The notes beneath the pieces were generated by a model, which saw nothing but the letters and a program-made list of their open reading frames with translations, was not told the DNA's origin and ran no database searches. Position numbers and translations under genes: made by a program. 64,000 nt of DNA from Alistipes sp. (GTDB lineage: Bacteria; Bacteroidota; Bacteroidia; Bacteroidales; Rikenellaceae): contig JAFZHB010000002.1 of assembly GCA_017555105.1 (NCBI GenBank), positions 1 through 64,000 on the forward strand. Reading direction: 5' to 3'. This document shows, one piece after another, positions 1 to 9,124 of this stretch. The first letter of the stretch is position 1, and the number at the start of each line of letters is the position of its first letter.

Positions 1-719
1 CCTTCGGCCCTACCTTCCGTGCCGAGAATTCGAATACGCCGCGCCACTTGGCCGAGTTCTGGATGATCGAGCCCGAGGCTGCCTTCTACGAGCTGGAGGA
101 GAATATGGAGATGGCTGAGGAGTTCCTCAAGTATCTGATTAACTACGCATTGGAGAACTGCCGCGAGGATCTGGAGTTCATGAACAAGATGTGGGACAAG
201 GAGCTGATCGAGCGTCTGGAGTTCTGCGTGAAGAACGATTTCAAGCGCCTGGACTACACCGAGGGTATCGAGATCTTGAAGGCTTCGGGTCAGAAGTTCG
301 AGTTCCCCGTAGAGTGGGGTTGCGATCTGCAGTCGGAGCACGAGCGCTACCTCGTGGAGAAGCACTTTAAGCGTCCGGTGATCCTGATCAACTACCCGAA
401 GGAGATCAAGGCCTTCTACATGAAGCAGAACGAGGACGGCAAGACGGTACGTGCTATGGATGTTCTCTTCCCGAAAATCGGCGAGATTATCGGCGGTTCG
501 GAGCGCGAGGCCGACTATGGCAAGCTTTCTGCACGCGTAGCTGAATTGGGTATGAGCGAGAAGAGCCTGTGGTGGTATCTCGATACGCGCCGTTGGGGTT
601 CAGCTCCGCACTCGGGCTTCGGTCTGGGCTTCGAGCGTCTGCTGATGTTCGTGACGGGTATGACCAACATCCGCGATGTGATCCCCTTCCCGCGTACCCC
701 GCAACACGCTGATTTTTAG
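1..719 (+). CDS. asnS: Asparaginyl-tRNA synthetase, C-terminal part (5' end outside window)
   Basis: Class II asparaginyl-tRNA synthetase, which charges tRNA-Asn in the cytoplasm. The reading frame is open from base 3 with [19 protein letters not shown], the conserved motif 2 region of AsnRS, so the ATG at 48 is internal and the gene starts before the window. The C-terminal class II motif 3 is visible as [15 protein letters not shown] followed by the typical end [12 protein letters not shown]. About 239 residues of a normally ~465-residue protein are present. A strong hairpin terminator follows directly. Identity is clear from the motifs, and AspRS or LysRS are less likely given the Asn-type NTPRH segment. 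Confidence 0.95.
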   Translation, partial: FGPTFRAENSNTPRHLAEFWMIEPEAAFYELEENMEMAEEFLKYLINYALENCREDLEFMNKMWDKELIERLEFCVKNDFKRLDYTEGIEILKASGQKFEFPVEWGCDLQSEHERYLVEKHFKRPVILINYPKEIKAFYMKQNEDGKTVRAMDVLFPKIGEIIGGSEREADYGKLSARVAELGMSEKSLWWYLDTRRWGSAPHSGFGLGFERLLMFVTGMTNIRDVIPFPRTPQHADF

Positions 720-739
720 TTAAACAAATAGAAAAAAGG

Positions 740-773
740 ACGGGAGTGTTGCGATCATTCCCGTTCTTTTTTT
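740..773 (+). terminator. Intrinsic terminator of asnS
   Basis: A 9-bp stem (740-748 with 756-764, one G-U pair), a 7-base loop and a T-rich tail to 773. It ends only six bases before the rpoN start codon, so rpoN has almost no leader of its own downstream of it. Confidence 0.85.
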
Positions 774-779
774 ACAACT

Positions 780-2201
780 ATGGCCATCTCTCAGAAACAG
801 ATTCTTTCGCTTCAACAGAAGCTCTCTCCGCAACAGATTCAGATGATTAAGTTGTTGGAGCTGCCGACCGTGCAGCTCGAGCAGCGCATCAAGCAGGAGA
901 TCGAGTCGAACATCGTACTCGAAGAGGAGGAGCGCAAGGAGGAGGATGAGATGCAGCCGAAGGAGATCTCGGTTGAGGAGTACCTGCGCGAGGACGATAC
1001 GCCGGCCTACAAGATGCGCATGAACAACTTCTCGCGCGACGATAAGCAGCGACCGGTCTACCTGACGGAGGGTCGATCCCTGCAGGAGTACCTCATTGAG
1101 CAGCTGGGTTACCGCTCTCTTTCGGAGCAGGAGCTGAAGCTGGCGACCTATCTGGTGGGCAGCATCGATGAGGATGGCTACCTGCGCCGCGATTTGGAGT
1201 CGGTGGCCGATGACATCGCCTTTACGGTGGGTGTCGAGATCTCGGTGGGGGAGTTGGAGCGCCTTCTGGGGGTGATTCACGAGCTGGAGCCGGCAGGTAT
1301 CGGAGCGCGCAACCTGCAGGAGTGCCTGCTGCTACAGATGCGACAGATGAACCTCTCTACGCCGGCGCGTCGCCTGGCACATAAGATTTTGGCACACCAC
1401 TTCGACGAGTTCGTGAAGAAGCACTACGAGCGACTGATAGCCCGTCTGCAGGTGAGCGAGGAGGATTTTCGCGAGGCCATTGCCGAGATTAAACGCCTCT
1501 CGCCCAAGCCGGGTAACCTCTACGCCGAAGGGGGAACGAACACCACACCCTACATCATTCCCGACTTCCTGCTCGACTACCAGGATGGCCATTTCCACCT
1601 CTCGCTCAACTCCTACAATGTGCCTGATCTGAAGGTCAATCGCCGCTATCAGGAGATGATTCGCGAACTGGTGAAGAGCGACGGCAAGGTGCGTGAGGAG
1701 GATCGCGAGGCGTTGCAGTTTGTCAAGAGTCGCATCGACTCGGCCAAGTGGTTTATCTCGGCTATCAAGCAGCGCCACGACACGCTGATGCGTACCATGC
1801 AGACGATCTTGGACTATCAGCAGGAGTACTTCCGCACGGGCGACCAGGCGAAGCTGCGTCCGATGATCTTGAAGGATATTGCCGATCGCACAGGGCTCGA
1901 TGTTTCGACCATCTCGCGCGTGGTGAATAGCAAGTATGTGCAGACCTCGTTTGGTATCATCCTGCTCAAATCGCTCTTCTCGGAGGCGATGCAGACCGCC
2001 ACGGGTGAGGAGGTCTCCTCCTACGAGATTAAGACCCTCCTGCAGCGTTGCATCGATGAGGAGGATAAGCGCCACCCGCTGACCGACGAGACGCTGATGA
2101 ACCTGCTCAATGAGCGCGGCTACTGCATTGCTCGCCGCACGGTGGCGAAGTATCGTGAGATGCTGGGTATTCCCGTAGCGCGCCTGCGCAAGCAAATCTA
2201 A
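780..2201 (+). CDS. rpoN: RNA polymerase sigma-54 factor RpoN
   Basis: Sigma-54 factor that directs RNA polymerase to -24/-12 promoters and needs AAA+ activators. The 473-residue length is normal for the family. The N-terminal glutamine-rich activator-interacting region is present (LSPQQIQMIKLLELPT), followed by an acidic linker, the core-binding domain and a helix-turn-helix (DIADRTGLDVSTISRVVNSK). The C-terminal RpoN box is also present (RRTVAKYREML). The ATG at 780 is supported because the family N-terminus begins right there. It sits immediately behind the asnS terminator with no TAnnTTTG element in between, so expression may rely on read-through or an unrecognised promoter. Confidence 0.97.
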   Translation: MAISQKQILSLQQKLSPQQIQMIKLLELPTVQLEQRIKQEIESNIVLEEEERKEEDEMQPKEISVEEYLREDDTPAYKMRMNNFSRDDKQRPVYLTEGRSLQEYLIEQLGYRSLSEQELKLATYLVGSIDEDGYLRRDLESVADDIAFTVGVEISVGELERLLGVIHELEPAGIGARNLQECLLLQMRQMNLSTPARRLAHKILAHHFDEFVKKHYERLIARLQVSEEDFREAIAEIKRLSPKPGNLYAEGGTNTTPYIIPDFLLDYQDGHFHLSLNSYNVPDLKVNRRYQEMIRELVKSDGKVREEDREALQFVKSRIDSAKWFISAIKQRHDTLMRTMQTILDYQQEYFRTGDQAKLRPMILKDIADRTGLDVSTISRVVNSKYVQTSFGIILLKSLFSEAMQTATGEEVSSYEIKTLLQRCIDEEDKRHPLTDETLMNLLNERGYCIARRTVAKYREMLGIPVARLRKQI

Positions 2202-2241
2202 AACAAAAGTTGCTCAAAACGACTCAAAGCCTTACCAAAAC

Positions 2242-2269
2242 AAAAAGCCACGCAGCAGCGTGGCTTTTT
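2242..2269. terminator. Bidirectional terminator between rpoN and prs
   Basis: Perfect 12-base arms (2242-2253 and 2258-2269), A-rich on one side and T-rich on the other, around an AGCA loop. It serves the convergent rpoN (+) and prs (-) genes. Confidence 0.9.
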
Positions 2270-2287
2270 CTATTACTTCAACCTTCT

Positions 2288-3229
2288 CTATTTGAAGAAA
2301 ATCGACGAGATCTCTTTGTAGTTGTGTACGCGCTCGATCACCTCAGCGAAGATGTCAGCTACCGAGAGCACCGTGAATTTGTGCAGATCCTTCTCAGGGT
2401 TGAGCGGAATGGTGTCGGTTACGATCACTTCCTGCAGGGCGCTGGCATTGATGCGCTCGTAGGCAGGACCCGAAAGTACGGGGTGGGTGATGGCGGCACG
2501 CACGCTCTTGGCACCGCGAGCCATCAACATATCGGCAGCCATGCAGATCGTACCTGCCGTGTCGATCATGTCGTCCACGATCAGGATATCGCGACCCTCC
2601 ACCTCACCAATGGCGGTCATCTTACCCACCACATTGGCCTTTGCACGCTCCTTGTGCGAGATGATGATCGGCGTACCGAGGTATTTAGCATAGGTGTTAG
2701 CGCGCTTGGCACCGCCCATATCGGGAGCTGCGATCGAGAGGTTCTCGATGTTCAGGCTCTGGATGTAGGGCACGAAGATACCGCTTGCGTAGAGGGCATC
2801 CACCGGAATGTCGAAGAAACCCTGAATCTGCTCGGCGTGCAGATCCATCGTCATCACACGGTCAGCACCGGCAGCCATGATCATGTTGGCTACGAGCTTT
2901 GCGCCGATCGGAATGCGCGGGCGATCCTTGCGATCCTGACGCGCCCAACCGAAGTAGGGCATCACGGCAACCACCTGATAAGCCGAGGCGCGCTTGGCAG
3001 CATCGACCATCATGAGCAGCTCCATGAGGTTGTCCGTGGGCGGGAAGGTCGACTGAATGATGAAGACCGTGCAACCGCGGAGCGATTCGTTGAAGGCGGG
3101 CTGGAACTCGCCATCGCTGAAACTGAGGATTTCCGACTGTCCGAGCGTCGTGCCGAAGCTCTCGGCAATCTTTTCGGCCAGCGGTCTAGTGGCGCGGCCG
3201 GCAAAGATTTTAATTTTGTGAATTGCCAT
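2288..3229 (-). CDS. prs: Ribose-phosphate pyrophosphokinase
   Basis: Makes PRPP from ribose-5-phosphate and ATP for purine, pyrimidine, His, Trp and NAD synthesis. The 313-residue protein has the class I PRPP synthetase layout: N-terminal domain starting IKIFAGRATRPLAEKIA, the flexible-loop region PYFGWARQDRKDRPR, the metal-binding DLHAEQIQGFF, and the PRPP-binding signature DILIVDDMIDTAGTI. It is monocistronic, with a -7-like element at 3259-3266 upstream and a shared terminator downstream. The start at MAIHKIKIFAG fits the family. Confidence 0.97.
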   Translation of the reverse strand: MAIHKIKIFAGRATRPLAEKIAESFGTTLGQSEILSFSDGEFQPAFNESLRGCTVFIIQSTFPPTDNLMELLMMVDAAKRASAYQVVAVMPYFGWARQDRKDRPRIPIGAKLVANMIMAAGADRVMTMDLHAEQIQGFFDIPVDALYASGIFVPYIQSLNIENLSIAAPDMGGAKRANTYAKYLGTPIIISHKERAKANVVGKMTAIGEVEGRDILIVDDMIDTAGTICMAADMLMARGAKSVRAAITHPVLSGPAYERINASALQEVIVTDTIPLNPEKDLHKFTVLSVADIFAEVIERVHNYKEISSIFFK

Positions 3230-3258
3230 AAAAAGTTCAGGTACGGGTTTTAATAGTG

Positions 3259-3266
3259 CAAAGATA
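3259..3266 (-). promoter_or_regulatory. prs: Probable -7 element for prs
   Basis: Reads TATCTTTG on the minus strand, a full match to the Bacteroidetes -7 consensus TAnnTTTG, 30 bases upstream of the prs start. The nearest TTG-like -33 candidate is about 24 bases away, so the -33 match is weak. Confidence 0.5.
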
Positions 3267-3279
3267 GAATAATCACACT

Positions 3280-3309
3280 AAAAAAGAGCCCAATGAGGAC
3301 TCTTTTTTT
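3280..3309 (-). terminator. Terminator downstream of engB
   Basis: A stem of AAAAAAGAG with CTCTTTTTT arms plus inner GC pairs (one mismatch) and an AATGA loop. On the minus strand it ends the der-engB transcript, just before the prs promoter. Confidence 0.7.
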
Positions 3310-3324
3310 TACTTTTTTTCAAGA

Positions 3325-3927
3325 TTATACGGTTTCGATGCATTTTTCGATGAAATCGAGAATCTCCTCGCGTCCCATTCCGCGCTCTGATGAGCTGACA
3401 AAGTAGGGCGGCAGCTCCTCCCACTGCTCGGACAATACGGTCGTGTAGTGTTCGATGCTGCGCTTGCGCTGGGCGGCGGAGAGCTTGTCGGCCTTCGTGA
3501 AGATCAAGCCGAAGGGCACACCATTCTCACCCAGGAGGTTGATGAACTCCAGGTCGATCTTCTGCGGCTCGAGGCGGATGTCGACCAGCACGAAGAGGAA
3601 GTGCATCTTCTCACACTTGAAGATGTAGTCGGTGATGATCTTCGAGAAGGCTCCACGCTGCGACTTCGAGGTGCGTGCATAGCCATAGCCCGGCAGATCG
3701 ACCAGATACCAGCTGTTGTTGATCAGGAAGTGGTTGATCAGACGGGTTTTACCCGGCGTTGCAGAGACCTTTGCCAGACCACCATGCTGCGTGAGCATGT
3801 TGATGAGCGACGACTTGCCTACATTGCTTCGACCGATGAAGGCAATATCGCGCAAAGCATCCTTCGGAACCTGCGAAATACGCTCCGAACTACACTTAAA
3901 TATGGCCTTTGTTACCTTCATCTTCAC
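3325..3927 (-). CDS. engB: Ribosome biogenesis GTP-binding protein YsxC/EngB
   Basis: Small essential GTPase (200 residues) of the TrmE-Era-EngA-YihA family, needed for 50S ribosomal subunit assembly. The G1 P-loop is GRSNVGKSS, G3 is VDLPGYGYA, and G4 is FTKADK. It lies 9 bases downstream of der, a related ribosome-assembly GTPase, and both are probably transcribed from the der promoter at 5274-5304. Length and motifs are normal. Confidence 0.95.
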   Translation of the reverse strand: MKMKVTKAIFKCSSERISQVPKDALRDIAFIGRSNVGKSSLINMLTQHGGLAKVSATPGKTRLINHFLINNSWYLVDLPGYGYARTSKSQRGAFSKIITDYIFKCEKMHFLFVLVDIRLEPQKIDLEFINLLGENGVPFGLIFTKADKLSAAQRKRSIEHYTTVLSEQWEELPPYFVSSSERGMGREEILDFIEKCIETV

Positions 3928-3936
3928 TCGACTGCA

Positions 3937-5241
3937 TTACTTCTGACGGAAGTAAATCTGCATCGGTACACCCGAAAAATCCCACTGCTCGCGCATGTTG
4001 TTCTCCAGGAAGCGACGATACGGCTCGCGGATATACTGCGGCAGGTTGACAAAGAAGGCAAACTGCGGCGTCGGGGTCGGGAGCTGCGTTACATACTTGA
4101 TCTTGATGTACTTACCCTTGGTTGCGGGGGGCGGGTAGTTCTCGATCAGCGGCAAGAGGTACTCGTTGAGCTCCGAGGTGGCGATGCGGCGCTTGCGGGC
4201 CTCGTGCACCTTGATGGCGGTCTTCAGCACATCGAGGATGCGCTGCTTCTCGAGTACCGAGGTGAAGACAATCGGAATATCGTTGAACGGGGCGAGCTTC
4301 TTCTTCAGGAACTCGGTCCACTCCTTCATCGTGTTGTTGTCCTTCTCGATCAGGTCCCACTTGTTTACCACGATCACGCATCCCTTGCGGTTGCGTACGA
4401 TCAGGTTGTGGATGTTCAGGTCCTGCGACTCCAGACCCTGCTGTGCATCGAGCATCAGGATGCAGACATCCGAGTTCTCGATGGCGCGAATCGAGCGCAT
4501 CACCGAGTAGAACTCCAGATCCTCCATCTCCTTGCCCTTCTTGCGCATACCGGCCGTATCGACCAGGTAGAAGTCCATGCCGAACTTGTTGTAGCGCGTG
4601 CGGATCGAGTCGCGCGTCGTGCCGGCGATCGAGGTGACGATGTTGCGCTCCTGACCCAGCAGGGCGTTGGTCATCGACGACTTACCGACATTCGGGCGGC
4701 CTACGATCGTGATGCGCGGCAACGACTCATCCTCCTCGGCTGCGGTCTCCTCGGGCAGGGCAGCCAGGATGGCGTCCATCAGGTCGCCCGTGCCGCTACC
4801 GGTCATCGACGAGATGCAGTACGGGTCGCCCAGACCAAAGGCATAGAACTCATGCGACGAGTAGATCTGCTCGTTGTTGTCCACCTTGTTGCAGACCAAC
4901 AGCACCTTCTTCGAGGTGCGACGCAGGATGTCGGCCATCATCATATCGAGGTCGGTGATACCGGTGGTTACCTCCACCAGGAAGAGAATCACATCCGCCT
5001 CATCGATGGCGAGCATCACCTGACGGCGAATTTCGTCCTCGAAGATATCCTCCGAATTGACCGTGTAACCACCCGTATCGATGATCGAAAACTCCTTGCC
5101 GTTCCAATCGGTTTTACCGTAGTGGCGGTCGCGAGTTGTACCGGCCGTAGAGTCGACAATGGCCTGTCGCTGGCCGACGAGGCGGTTGAAGAGGGTCGAT
5201 TTGCCGACATTGGGTCGGCCTACAATAGCTACTAAGCTCAT
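3937..5241 (-). CDS. der: Ribosome assembly GTPase Der (EngA)
   Basis: Double-GTPase protein for 50S assembly, 434 residues. The first G domain begins at the very N-terminus ([18 protein letters not shown], with DTGGY as G3). The second starts near residue 175 ([18 protein letters not shown], with DTAGMRKKG). A KH-like domain forms the C-terminus. A well-formed promoter lies 33 bases upstream, and engB follows at 9 bases. Nothing unusual was seen. Confidence 0.97.
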   Translation of the reverse strand: MSLVAIVGRPNVGKSTLFNRLVGQRQAIVDSTAGTTRDRHYGKTDWNGKEFSIIDTGGYTVNSEDIFEDEIRRQVMLAIDEADVILFLVEVTTGITDLDMMMADILRRTSKKVLLVCNKVDNNEQIYSSHEFYAFGLGDPYCISSMTGSGTGDLMDAILAALPEETAAEEDESLPRITIVGRPNVGKSSMTNALLGQERNIVTSIAGTTRDSIRTRYNKFGMDFYLVDTAGMRKKGKEMEDLEFYSVMRSIRAIENSDVCILMLDAQQGLESQDLNIHNLIVRNRKGCVIVVNKWDLIEKDNNTMKEWTEFLKKKLAPFNDIPIVFTSVLEKQRILDVLKTAIKVHEARKRRIATSELNEYLLPLIENYPPPATKGKYIKIKYVTQLPTPTPQFAFFVNLPQYIREPYRRFLENNMREQWDFSGVPMQIYFRQK

Positions 5242-5273
5242 ATAGCGTATTTTTTAGTTTCTTTCTTTGGGCG

Positions 5274-5304
5274 CAAAGATAGCAAAATAATTCGAGTCGG
5301 CAAA
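5274..5304 (-). promoter_or_regulatory. Promoter of der-engB
   Basis: Minus-strand TTTG (5301-5304), a 19-base spacer, then TATCTTTG (5274-5281), a full match to the Bacteroidetes -33/-7 consensus. It sits within a few bases of the antiporter stop codon, so der has its own start point. Confidence 0.8.
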
Positions 5305-5307
5305 GGG

Positions 5308-7395
5308 CTACACGCGCTTCAAGAGTTCAATATCCGTACCGGCCTGCATCGGATAGAGCAAGATATGGTTCATCCTACCCAAATGCTCCTCGATAAAGGC
5401 AGGTAGACGGTGCATCGAAGCGGTGTAGGAGATGCGATCGCGGCGACTCATGACCACCCACACGCAGTCGTTCGAGGTGGCCTCTTTGGCGATCAGCTCC
5501 AGCTCCTCGGTCCACTCCTCGTGGGGGATGTAGTCGGCAATATCGGCCTTGCGGCGCTTGCGACGCATATAGTCGATGGTCTGCTGCGAGGCGTAGAAGA
5601 TCAACTTGGCACCCGTGTCGTGTGCCAGGTGGCGGATGCGCAGCACCCAGGTCTCGAAACCAACCTCCAACTCGGCGCGGCGTGGCACGAATACGAGGTG
5701 GCGTTTGACGGTTGAGAGCGGCTGCACGGTGCGGTAGATGTAGGTTGTGATGTTCGTCTGGGCGACCACATTCGGAATCGTTGTGCCGAGTACAGTCGGC
5801 GAACCGAGCGTGTTGAAGTGCGAGCCATGCTCGTCGCTCGTGTGCATGCCGAGCACCAGGTCGGTGATGTTGCGCTCGCGCACTACGCTGACGATGGCGT
5901 TGACGATGTTCACATCGTAGCGCAGCAGGCGGTGCATATGGATGCCGGCCGAGGCCGAGGCTTCGGCTGCCGTGTCGAGCATCTTCTCGGCGCGCTCGAT
6001 CTCTTTGGCCGAGGCCGATTGGTTGTCGAGGGCATTGAGTGCATAGAGACTGCGGTGCTTCTGTTTCGTGACGGCGATACCCAGCGCTACCGCTTCGGCG
6101 ATCGTGCCGGGGTGCGATACGGGGATCAGCACATGCTCACCCTGCGTTGGGCGGCGTTCCTGCGACGAGCCATGGAGGGCAATCTGGTGTGCACCGCGCT
6201 GGGTGACAAAGGTCGAGATGGTGCAGGTCACGAGGATCATGAGGATCGTGCCGTTGAGCACCGCCTCGTCGAGTAGGCGGATTGGTGTGCCGTCGTCGGC
6301 CTGACCGAGTACGATGTTGTAACCCACCATCACGACCGCCAGCGTGCCGGCCACATGCGCCACGCTCAAGCCAAAGAGTACATTGAACTGGTTGCGCGAG
6401 AGGCGGAAGCTTTTGGCTGCCAGCGCTGCTGCGATGTACTTGGCGGCCGTCACCATAAGGATCATCACCGAGCCTACGAGGATCGTCTCCCAGCTCTGAA
6501 TGATGGCGTGGTAGTCGATCAGCATACCCACGCTGAGCAGGAAGAAGGGGACAAAGAGCGTGTTGCCGACAAATTCTACGCGGTTCATCAGGGGCGAGGT
6601 GCTCGGGATGAGCTTGTTCATGGCAAGACCTGCGAGGAAGGCACCTACGATCGGCTCCAGCCCAACCAACTGCGTGAGGTAGGCACCCAAGAAGAGGATC
6701 ACGAGCACAAAGACATACTGCCCGATGTTGTCGCTGCAACGCTTGAAAAACCAATGTCCGATGAGCGGGAAGAGCCCCAGAATCACCACGGCACAAGCAA
6801 CGATTGAGCCTGCGAGTCTGTACCAGAAGGTCTCATCGGCATTTCCCGTGGCGATGCCCGTGACGACGGTGAGGGTGACCAGTGCCAGGATATCCACGAT
6901 GATCGTGCCACCGACGGCGATCGTCACCGCCTTGTCGCGTGTGATGCCGAGCTTCGAGATGATCGGATAGGCGATCAGCGTCTGCGAGGCGAAGAGGGCA
7001 GCCATCAGCACCGACGAGAGGAGCGAGTAGCCCAGGATGTGGTATCCGGCGATGATGCCGAAGGTCATCGGCACGATGAAGGTGTAGAGACCGAAGATGA
7101 TGCTGCGCAGACTGTTGCGCTTGAAGTCGGCCATATCCATCTCCAAACCGGCCGAGAAGAGGATGTAGAGCATGCCGGCTGTACCCGAGAGGATGATGCT
7201 GCTGTCGCGCAAGACGAGGTTCAATCCGTGCGGGCCGATGATGGCGCCGGCGATGATCAGACCAAGCAGGTAGGGGATCTTGAGTCGGTTCAGCAGGAGC
7301 GGCGTGCAGAGCACGATCGACATGATGAGCAGAAACTTCAAGATCGGGTCCTCGATCGGGGTGGTAAAAGCGGTATGGAGTGCTAAAAACGGCAT
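5308..7395 (-). CDS. Kef-type cation:proton antiporter with C-terminal universal-stress-like domain
   Basis: Inner-membrane CPA2-family Na+/H+ or K+/H+ antiporter of 695 residues. Residues ~15-400 form roughly a dozen hydrophobic helices with typical features (LLGLIIAGAIIGPHGLN, and VGLEPIVGAFLAGLAMNKLIP in the core). The remaining ~280 residues are soluble and contain a UspA-like segment (HVLIPVSHP near residue 430), a common arrangement in Bacteroidetes. It likely takes part in pH or monovalent-cation homeostasis, but the transported ion cannot be told from sequence. It has its own promoter at 7416-7447, divergent from the small barrel gene. Confidence 0.9.
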   Translation of the reverse strand: MPFLALHTAFTTPIEDPILKFLLIMSIVLCTPLLLNRLKIPYLLGLIIAGAIIGPHGLNLVLRDSSIILSGTAGMLYILFSAGLEMDMADFKRNSLRSIIFGLYTFIVPMTFGIIAGYHILGYSLLSSVLMAALFASQTLIAYPIISKLGITRDKAVTIAVGGTIIVDILALVTLTVVTGIATGNADETFWYRLAGSIVACAVVILGLFPLIGHWFFKRCSDNIGQYVFVLVILFLGAYLTQLVGLEPIVGAFLAGLAMNKLIPSTSPLMNRVEFVGNTLFVPFFLLSVGMLIDYHAIIQSWETILVGSVMILMVTAAKYIAAALAAKSFRLSRNQFNVLFGLSVAHVAGTLAVVMVGYNIVLGQADDGTPIRLLDEAVLNGTILMILVTCTISTFVTQRGAHQIALHGSSQERRPTQGEHVLIPVSHPGTIAEAVALGIAVTKQKHRSLYALNALDNQSASAKEIERAEKMLDTAAEASASAGIHMHRLLRYDVNIVNAIVSVVRERNITDLVLGMHTSDEHGSHFNTLGSPTVLGTTIPNVVAQTNITTYIYRTVQPLSTVKRHLVFVPRRAELEVGFETWVLRIRHLAHDTGAKLIFYASQQTIDYMRRKRRKADIADYIPHEEWTEELELIAKEATSNDCVWVVMSRRDRISYTASMHRLPAFIEEHLGRMNHILLYPMQAGTDIELLKRV

Positions 7396-7415
7396 ACAAT
7401 TCTGGTTCTATTGGA

Positions 7416-7447
7416 CAAATATAAGAAAAAAGCGCAGAGTCTTCAAA
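7416..7447 (-). promoter_or_regulatory. Promoter of the cation:proton antiporter
   Basis: Minus-strand TTTG (7444-7447), a 20-base spacer, then TATATTTG (7416-7423), about 20 bases upstream of the start codon. Full consensus match. Confidence 0.8.
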
Positions 7448-7455
7448 AAAAAATG

Positions 7456-7463
7456 TATCTTTG
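7456..7463 (+). promoter_or_regulatory. Probable -7 element for the barrel-phoH-pepD-kinase run
   Basis: Plus-strand TATCTTTG, 60 bases before the next start codon. No good TTTG at the expected -33 distance. It overlaps the divergent antiporter promoter region. Confidence 0.5.
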
Positions 7464-7522
7464 ACAAATTGAAACGGCCGATTTGCTGCGGCAAAGGAGC
7501 TTAAACCTAAAAAAACGAAGGA

Positions 7523-8122
7523 ATGAAATCGTTGAAGATACTTTTCTGCAGCCTCGTGGCGTTGTGTGGTGTGACTGCCACTTCGGCGCAGGTGGTGGGG
7601 GTCAAGTGGGGTCTGTTGGCCGGTGTGAATGTTCCCGACTACTCGTTCCAGGACAAGGCGGTCGATCTGAAGAACAAAGCGGGTTGGCAACTGGGTATGA
7701 TCACCTCGATCAAGTTGGGTTTTTTGACCATTGATCCGCAGCTGCTCTACATTCGTCAGCAGGTCGAGGTGGGTTTGCCGAAGGAGGTGACGGGCGACCT
7801 GAAGACACAGTCGCTCGATCTGCCCGTGATGGTGGGTGCTACGCTGGTCGGGCCGCTGCGCATCTTCGCAGGTCCGGTCTTTACGCTGATGAACAAGTGC
7901 GACAGCGACCTGCCGTTTGCCGATCAGCGCGACTTCGATATCACGAACCTCCGTTCGACGCTCTCCTATGCCGCTGGTGTGGAGTTGCGCTTCAAGAAGG
8001 CTCGCTTCGATCTGCGCTACAACGGGCAGTTCAAGGATAAGAAGGGGGTTGCCCTCACCGAGCAACTGATCGGCAAGATGCGCTCGCAGAGCGTTTCACT
8101 CAATGTTGGATATTATTTTTAG
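7523..8122 (+). CDS. Small outer-membrane beta-barrel protein (porin-family)
   Basis: A 199-residue protein with a cleavable signal peptide (MKSLKILFCSLVALCG... cut after TSA). The mature part has alternating hydrophobic strands and ends in an aromatic residue (SVSLNVGYYF), as expected for a beta-barrel inserted by BAM. It resembles the OMP_b-brl_2 type family that is abundant in Bacteroidetes. Its substrate or role is unknown. It begins a tight plus-strand run: phoH starts three bases after its stop. Confidence 0.8.
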   Translation: MKSLKILFCSLVALCGVTATSAQVVGVKWGLLAGVNVPDYSFQDKAVDLKNKAGWQLGMITSIKLGFLTIDPQLLYIRQQVEVGLPKEVTGDLKTQSLDLPVMVGATLVGPLRIFAGPVFTLMNKCDSDLPFADQRDFDITNLRSTLSYAAGVELRFKKARFDLRYNGQFKDKKGVALTEQLIGKMRSQSVSLNVGYYF

Positions 8123-8125
8123 TCG

Positions 8126-9118
8126 ATGACTGAACAGGGAAAAGAGATTGTGATCGACGGGGTCGATCCGCGCGAATTGTATGGGGCTCAAGGGGTCTAT
8201 TTGGATCAGATCCGTGGCCTGTTCCCCGAATTGAAGATCCTGGCACGAGGCTCTTCGCTCAAGGTGCTGGGTGCTCCGAACGAGGTAGCACGCTTTGAGA
8301 AGCGCTTCGAGGGACTCGTGGCCTACTATACGAAATATGGACACCTCTCCTCGCAGGTGGTTGACCAGTGCTTTGCCGAGGGCTATTCGGCTTCGGAGCG
8401 CCCGATGGATAAGGATGTGTTGGTCTACGGCAACAACGGTATGGTGGTGCGTGCCCGCACCCCGAATCAGCAGCGTCTCGTGGAGCTCTACGAGAAGAAC
8501 GACCTGCTCTTCGCTGTCGGCCCGGCAGGCTCGGGTAAGACCTATACGGCCATTGCGCTGGCGGTGCGCGCCCTGAAAGAGAAGGAGGTGCGCCGTATCA
8601 TCCTGACGCGTCCGGCCGTCGAGGCGGGTGAGAAACTCGGTTTTCTGCCCGGTGATATGAAGGAGAAGCTCGATCCCTATCTGCAGCCTCTGTACGATGC
8701 GCTGAATGATATGATCCCGCCCCTCAAATTGCAGAAATACATCGAGGAGGGCACGGTGCAGATTGCGCCGCTGGCCTATATGCGTGGTCGCACGCTCGAT
8801 CAGGCCTTCGTGATCTTGGACGAGGCGCAGAATACCACCTTGTCGCAGATCAAGATGTTCCTCACGCGTATGGGCCGCAATGCCCGCTTCATCGTGACGG
8901 GCGATGTGACGCAGATCGACCTGCCGCGCAAGTCCGACAGCGGTCTTACGCGCGCCATGCAGATCCTGCAGGGTGTGAAGGGGATCGGTCAGGTGACCTT
9001 CGACAAGAGCGACATCGTGCGTCACGAGTTGGTGAAGCAGATTGTCGAGGCCTTCGACAAGGATGCCGAGCGCCACGAATTGGAACGAAAACTCATTGAA
9101 CAAAAACCTAATAAATAA
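8126..9118 (+). CDS. phoH: PhoH-family ATPase
   Basis: Cytoplasmic P-loop ATPase of 330 residues, related to PhoH/YbeZ, which is thought to act in RNA metabolism and ribosome maturation. An N-terminal KH-like segment precedes the ATPase domain. The Walker A motif is FAVGPAGSGKTYTA, the RPAVEAGEKLGFLPGD signature follows, and Walker B is VILDEAQNTT. The family usually sits next to ybeY, which is not seen here. Three bases separate it from the upstream barrel gene and six from pepD. Confidence 0.93.
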   Translation: MTEQGKEIVIDGVDPRELYGAQGVYLDQIRGLFPELKILARGSSLKVLGAPNEVARFEKRFEGLVAYYTKYGHLSSQVVDQCFAEGYSASERPMDKDVLVYGNNGMVVRARTPNQQRLVELYEKNDLLFAVGPAGSGKTYTAIALAVRALKEKEVRRIILTRPAVEAGEKLGFLPGDMKEKLDPYLQPLYDALNDMIPPLKLQKYIEEGTVQIAPLAYMRGRTLDQAFVILDEAQNTTLSQIKMFLTRMGRNARFIVTGDVTQIDLPRKSDSGLTRAMQILQGVKGIGQVTFDKSDIVRHELVKQIVEAFDKDAERHELERKLIEQKPNK

Positions 9119-9124
9119 CAAACT

